Both the position numbers and the translations under genes were made by a program. The notes beneath the pieces are model-generated. The model was not told the DNA's origin. It worked only from the letters and a program-made list of their open reading frames with translations, and made no database searches. Shown in pieces: positions 7,557 to 10,232 of a DNA stretch of 10,232 bases. Position 1 is the first letter of the stretch. Each line of letters opens with the position of its first letter. The stretch comes from Sphingomonadales bacterium (GTDB lineage Bacteria; Bacteroidota; Bacteroidia; UBA7662), in the NCBI GenBank assembly GCA_016872125.1, contig VHBD01000038.1:1-10232 (forward strand), written 5' to 3'.

Positions 7557-8156
7557 GTGCCTGTTTTGCAGCTTGAATCTATAGGCAAACAATTCCGTGG
7601 CCAATGGCTGTTCCAAAATCTTAATACAAGAATTGAGCCGGGTACCGGCCTTGCCATCACCGGTCCCAACGGAAGCGGGAAATCGACCTTGTTACTTTGC
7701 CTCGCCGAGCTCGTACGTCCTGACTTGGGACAGTTGCAATGGAGCGAACCGCCCAAAGGCCGGCCTGCCCTGGCTGCTCCGAGCATGGAGCTTCCTGGCG
7801 AGTTTACGTTGAGAGAATTACTTGATTTCCATTTTACCCTTAACCCTTACCTTGCAGGGTACGATCCATTCCAAGAACTTGAGGCATCGGGCCTTAGAGC
7901 CTCTTCATCGCTGCAAATTCGTCATTTCAGTTCCGGAATGACCCAGAAATTGAGATTGGTTCTGGCCCTGCTCAGCGATTCTTCCCTACTGCTCCTGGAC
8001 GAACCTTATAGCCATCTCGATGCACATGGCCAAACCTGGTTTCAGGCCCTTTTGCCTATGGTTTCCCAAAATCGATGTTTGGTCATCGCCTCCAATGACC
8101 CAGGAGAATATTCCCATTGCAGGGAAATCTTGGTCTTGCAAGATCACAACGGTTAA
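7557..8156 (+). CDS. Small stand-alone ABC transporter ATP-binding protein
   Basis: This 199-residue protein is a single ABC ATPase domain with no membrane segment. Visible motifs are Walker A GPNGSGKS (36-43, K42), a variant signature FSSGM (124-128), and Walker B LLLLDEP (144-150; D148, E149) followed by a D-loop (SHLD). The usual Q-loop glutamine is not evident around residues 74-82, and the H-switch position in LVIASND holds N180 in place of His. No permease gene is adjacent, so the transport partner and substrate are unknown. Size and some motifs recall CcmA-type heme-export ATPases, but this is only a possibility. I have a faint recollection of SSGM and SN variants in other Bacteroidota ATPases, so they may be family traits. 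The start is a GTG at 7557, because no ATG lies before the first conserved strand. The gene is 17 bp after lpxA and ends 12 bp from the convergent dprA end. Confidence 0.82.
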   Translation: MPVLQLESIGKQFRGQWLFQNLNTRIEPGTGLAITGPNGSGKSTLLLCLAELVRPDLGQLQWSEPPKGRPALAAPSMELPGEFTLRELLDFHFTLNPYLAGYDPFQELEASGLRASSSLQIRHFSSGMTQKLRLVLALLSDSSLLLLDEPYSHLDAHGQTWFQALLPMVSQNRCLVIASNDPGEYSHCREILVLQDHNG

Positions 8157-8168
8157 TTCACCCTGGAT

Positions 8169-9410
8169 TCAGCGAATTCGAACCAAGGCTCCCGTTGAAT
8201 TCCTGGTGATCCAGCCTTTGGTTTCCAATTCAAAAATTGCGCAAACAAATCCCGGATAATCCCCGGGGTATAATTCCCAAAGCAATTCGGCTGCAAGGGA
8301 TTCGTGCAATTCCATGGACGAAATCAATTGAGCGGCACCGATGCCCAAATGTTGAATAGTGATGTTGAACTCATGGTCACCGGGGGTAATGGGTGTGCCT
8401 TGAGCCGTTTGGGTAGATCCCTCCACGCAAGTCCCTTCAAGACCGGATTCCCTAATAGGCCAATTCATCAGGGTTGCCAAATCATGGGGTGAACAGGTCA
8501 TCAAGGCTTGGCCTTCCATGATCATTTGCAAACATCCGCGGGAATTTTGGTCGGTCACCCTGCCCGGAAAGGCCAAAACATGACGCCCGTATTCCTGAGC
8601 ATAACGAGCAGTAATCAAGGCTCCACCGCGGGCTGCTGCCTCTGCAACCAAAGTCCCTGAACATATCCCAGCGATGATACGATTCCTGCTCGCGAACAAA
8701 CGAGCATCGGCAGTTTGGTATGCAGGAGACTCGCTGATTAAGGCGCCGTTCCGCAATATTCTAGAGGCCAGACCCCGATTCTGGGCGGGATATACCGAAG
8801 CCAATCCGTTGGCCATAACACCCAAAGTCACCATACCGCATTCAAGGGCCAATTGATGGGCATGGGTATCAACCCCTCGTGCCAAACCACTAACCACAAT
8901 AGGTTTATGAACAGAATCTTGCCAACTTTTCGAAAGCTCCTCCATGTACTGGCGCAGGATATAGGCCCCGTACGAACTCATGTTACGGGTACCCACAACC
9001 GCTAAACTGTATTCGTATTGGGTTGGCAATGTACCCTTTACGTAGAGCAATAGCGGTGCATTGGTGCAGCACTTGAGTTGGGTTGGGTAATCTCCTGCAT
9101 GCAGGTCCACCCAACGTATGCCTTCACCCTGGCTGATCTCCCATTCTCTTCGGAAGAACGCCAAGTTGTTTTGCAAAATTCGGCCGTCTTTGTCTTTGTT
9201 CATGGCCGAGGCCAATCGCTTCCCCCAAGGCCCCATGGCGGCCAAATGTTCGGCTTCAGCCCCTAACATCAACTCTATCCAATTCGGTGATGCAGGCCCC
9301 CAATAGTCTTGAACCGAAGCCATATCCGCCAGCACCTTACGAATGGTGACCGGTCCAACCCCGGGCAGAGAGGACTTTGCCATGAGTTCAATGACCGTTT
9401 CCTTTTTCAT
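8169..9410 (-). CDS. dprA: DNA-processing protein DprA (natural transformation, RecA loader)
   Basis: DprA binds incoming single-stranded DNA in the cytoplasm and loads RecA during transformation. From the ATG at 9410 the protein has 413 residues. An N-terminal helix-hairpin-helix-like region (about 8-30, SSLPGVGPVTIRK) leads to the Rossmann-like DprA core (about 95-315) with VGTRNMSSYG (139-148), SGLARGVD (174-181), GALISESP (222-229), SRNRIIAG (241-248), EAAARGGALITA (257-268) and FPG (281-283). A C-terminal winged-helix-like segment spans about 365-413. The length is slightly above the usual 360-390. The reading frame stays open to 9704, but those extra 98 codons are antisense to the receptor gene and do not resemble DprA; family N-termini fit the 9410 start. 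A later ATG at 9383 is possible. The gene is convergent with the ABC gene and head-to-head with the TonB receptor gene, with almost no room for a promoter between. Confidence 0.93.
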   Translation of the reverse strand: MKKETVIELMAKSSLPGVGPVTIRKVLADMASVQDYWGPASPNWIELMLGAEAEHLAAMGPWGKRLASAMNKDKDGRILQNNLAFFRREWEISQGEGIRWVDLHAGDYPTQLKCCTNAPLLLYVKGTLPTQYEYSLAVVGTRNMSSYGAYILRQYMEELSKSWQDSVHKPIVVSGLARGVDTHAHQLALECGMVTLGVMANGLASVYPAQNRGLASRILRNGALISESPAYQTADARLFASRNRIIAGICSGTLVAEAAARGGALITARYAQEYGRHVLAFPGRVTDQNSRGCLQMIMEGQALMTCSPHDLATLMNWPIRESGLEGTCVEGSTQTAQGTPITPGDHEFNITIQHLGIGAAQLISSMELHESLAAELLWELYPGDYPGFVCAIFELETKGWITRNSTGALVRIR

Positions 9411-9417
9411 GCCTTTT

Positions 9418-10232
9418 ATGACTAAATTCGGTTTTTCAAGACCTGCTTTGTTTGCGTTAATTCGACATTCCTTTTGGGTGATCCCCTTTGCCTTGATAAT
9501 CCAAACCGCCCCTATGCAGGGCCAGGCAAGTACCCCCCCAACTTCGGCCAACGTGCCAACCCGGGATACCGTCTGGAATGCCAACCACAAGGTTTTGCAA
9601 CCGGTGGTGGTGACCACATCCCGCATGGTCCAGCGACTGGAGCGATCTACCGCAAGTTTGGGACTCCTCACCCGCCAAGATGCCGAAACCTTTAACAGCC
9701 TCACTCCTGAAGATGCCTTGAATCGGATGTCCGGGGTTTATAGCCTTCGGGGCCAATTGAGTATCCGGGGCAGCGGGGGATTTACCCTCAACGCCGGTAG
9801 CCGGGCCTTGATGCTCTTGGACGGGTTACCGCTCCTATCCGCCGATGCAGCCGAAGTCCACTGGAAATTACTACCCACCGAACAACTGGAACAAATCGAA
9901 GTCCTCAAGACCGCAGGTTCTGCCCTCTACGGTTCATCGGCCTTGGGCGGGGTAGTTCATTTTCGTACCCGCCGTCCAAGCCCGGAACCCTTGCATGTCA
10001 TTAGCGGATTCAGTGGAATCTACGCCGAGCCACCGACCTTTCATCGGAACCCCTGGGGTCGTTCGAATTACCCGACCATGAACGGCCTATCGTATTTGCA
10101 CAGCGCTCGCTACGGAAACACCGAGGTGTCGGGCAGCTTTCAAGCCGTTGCAGACCAAGGCTTTAGGATAGGCGAAACCAGCAAAAGGCTACGCGGCGGC
10201 TTGAACCTGCGACAAAACTTGGGGCGCGGTTG
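9418..10232 (+). CDS. TonB-dependent outer-membrane receptor, N-terminal part (cut by window edge)
   Basis: The plus-strand frame is open from ATG 9418 to the window end, giving 271 residues. Residues 1-37 look like a signal peptide: a basic start (MTKFGFSR), a hydrophobic stretch FWVIPFALII (19-28), and a possible cleavage after GQA (35-37). A TonB-box-like segment follows (QPVVVTTSR, about 58-66). Then comes the plug domain: LTRQDAETF, EDALNRMSGVY, LSIRGSG, LMLLDGLPL, LEQIEVLKTAGSALYGSSALGG and GGVVHFRTRRP, in the usual order. The first barrel strands begin near HVISGFSG. Such receptors import siderophores, vitamins or glycans using proton-motive force from TonB-ExbBD; no substrate can be inferred. 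It lacks the N-terminal carboxypeptidase-regulatory-like domain of many Bacteroidota receptors, at least in this part. An alternative in-frame ATG lies at 9409 and would overlap the dprA start codon. Confidence 0.88.
   Translation, partial: MTKFGFSRPALFALIRHSFWVIPFALIIQTAPMQGQASTPPTSANVPTRDTVWNANHKVLQPVVVTTSRMVQRLERSTASLGLLTRQDAETFNSLTPEDALNRMSGVYSLRGQLSIRGSGGFTLNAGSRALMLLDGLPLLSADAAEVHWKLLPTEQLEQIEVLKTAGSALYGSSALGGVVHFRTRRPSPEPLHVISGFSGIYAEPPTFHRNPWGRSNYPTMNGLSYLHSARYGNTEVSGSFQAVADQGFRIGETSKRLRGGLNLRQNLGRG

Noticed and set aside
8147..8197. CAACGG/CCGTTG inverted repeat around the convergent ABC/dprA ends, a possible bidirectional terminator.
   Set aside because: A 6-bp stem with about a 39-base loop and no T-run is too weak to call.
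9474..9695. 73-codon plus-strand open frame at the start of the receptor gene.
   Set aside because: It is in a different frame from the receptor, whose signal peptide and plug motifs are continuous; the shadow frame has no such features.
9411..9704. 98-codon N-terminal extension of the dprA reading frame on the minus strand.
   Set aside because: It lies antisense to the receptor's signal peptide and plug coding region and does not resemble a DprA N-terminus; the family pattern starts at MKKETVIELM.

Overview
The window looks like a core chromosomal segment of a Gram-negative member of the Bacteroidota with moderate GC content. The evidence is a PorX-type response regulator with a PglZ-like effector domain (the type IX secretion regulator of this phylum), an LpxC-FabZ fusion protein typical of the Bacteroidota/Chlorobi lineage, a TonB-dependent outer-membrane receptor, and starts with no clear Shine-Dalgarno sequence. 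I could not place it to genus.

Layout, left to right. Positions 1-2849 hold three minus-strand genes, transcribed in the order porX (1293-2849), udk-like uridine kinase (579-1232) and a TrkA/KtrA-type potassium-channel regulator (600 down to 1, running off the left edge); the last two overlap by 22 bp. A 63-bp AT-rich divergent spacer (2850-2912) separates porX from a plus-strand HD-domain phosphohydrolase gene (2913-4142). After a 109-bp gap comes a compact plus-strand lipid A cluster: lpxD (4252-5325), lpxC-fabZ fusion (5348-6766) and lpxA (6763-7539, ATGA overlap). It is followed after 17 bp by a small stand-alone ABC ATPase gene (7557-8156, GTG start). dprA (8169-9410) lies on the minus strand, convergent with the ABC gene. 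Its start codon practically touches that of a plus-strand TonB-dependent receptor gene (9418 to beyond the right edge). No gap exceeds 300 bases. I saw no tRNA, rRNA, CRISPR array, insertion sequence or convincing rho-independent terminator.

How the genes fit together. LpxA, LpxC and LpxD catalyse the first, second and third lipid A steps, and the fused FabZ dehydratase competes for the 3-hydroxyacyl-ACP that LpxA and LpxD use. PorX controls the type IX secretion system, whose cargo in some species is anchored to a lipopolysaccharide, so its proximity to the lipid A genes is suggestive, although adjacency alone proves nothing. The window is mostly ordinary housekeeping content. The points most worth checking are the zero-spacer dprA/TonB-receptor start junction, the glutamine in LpxA where E. 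coli has a conserved active-site histidine, the orphan ABC ATPase with unusual motifs, and the porX/HD divergent pair.
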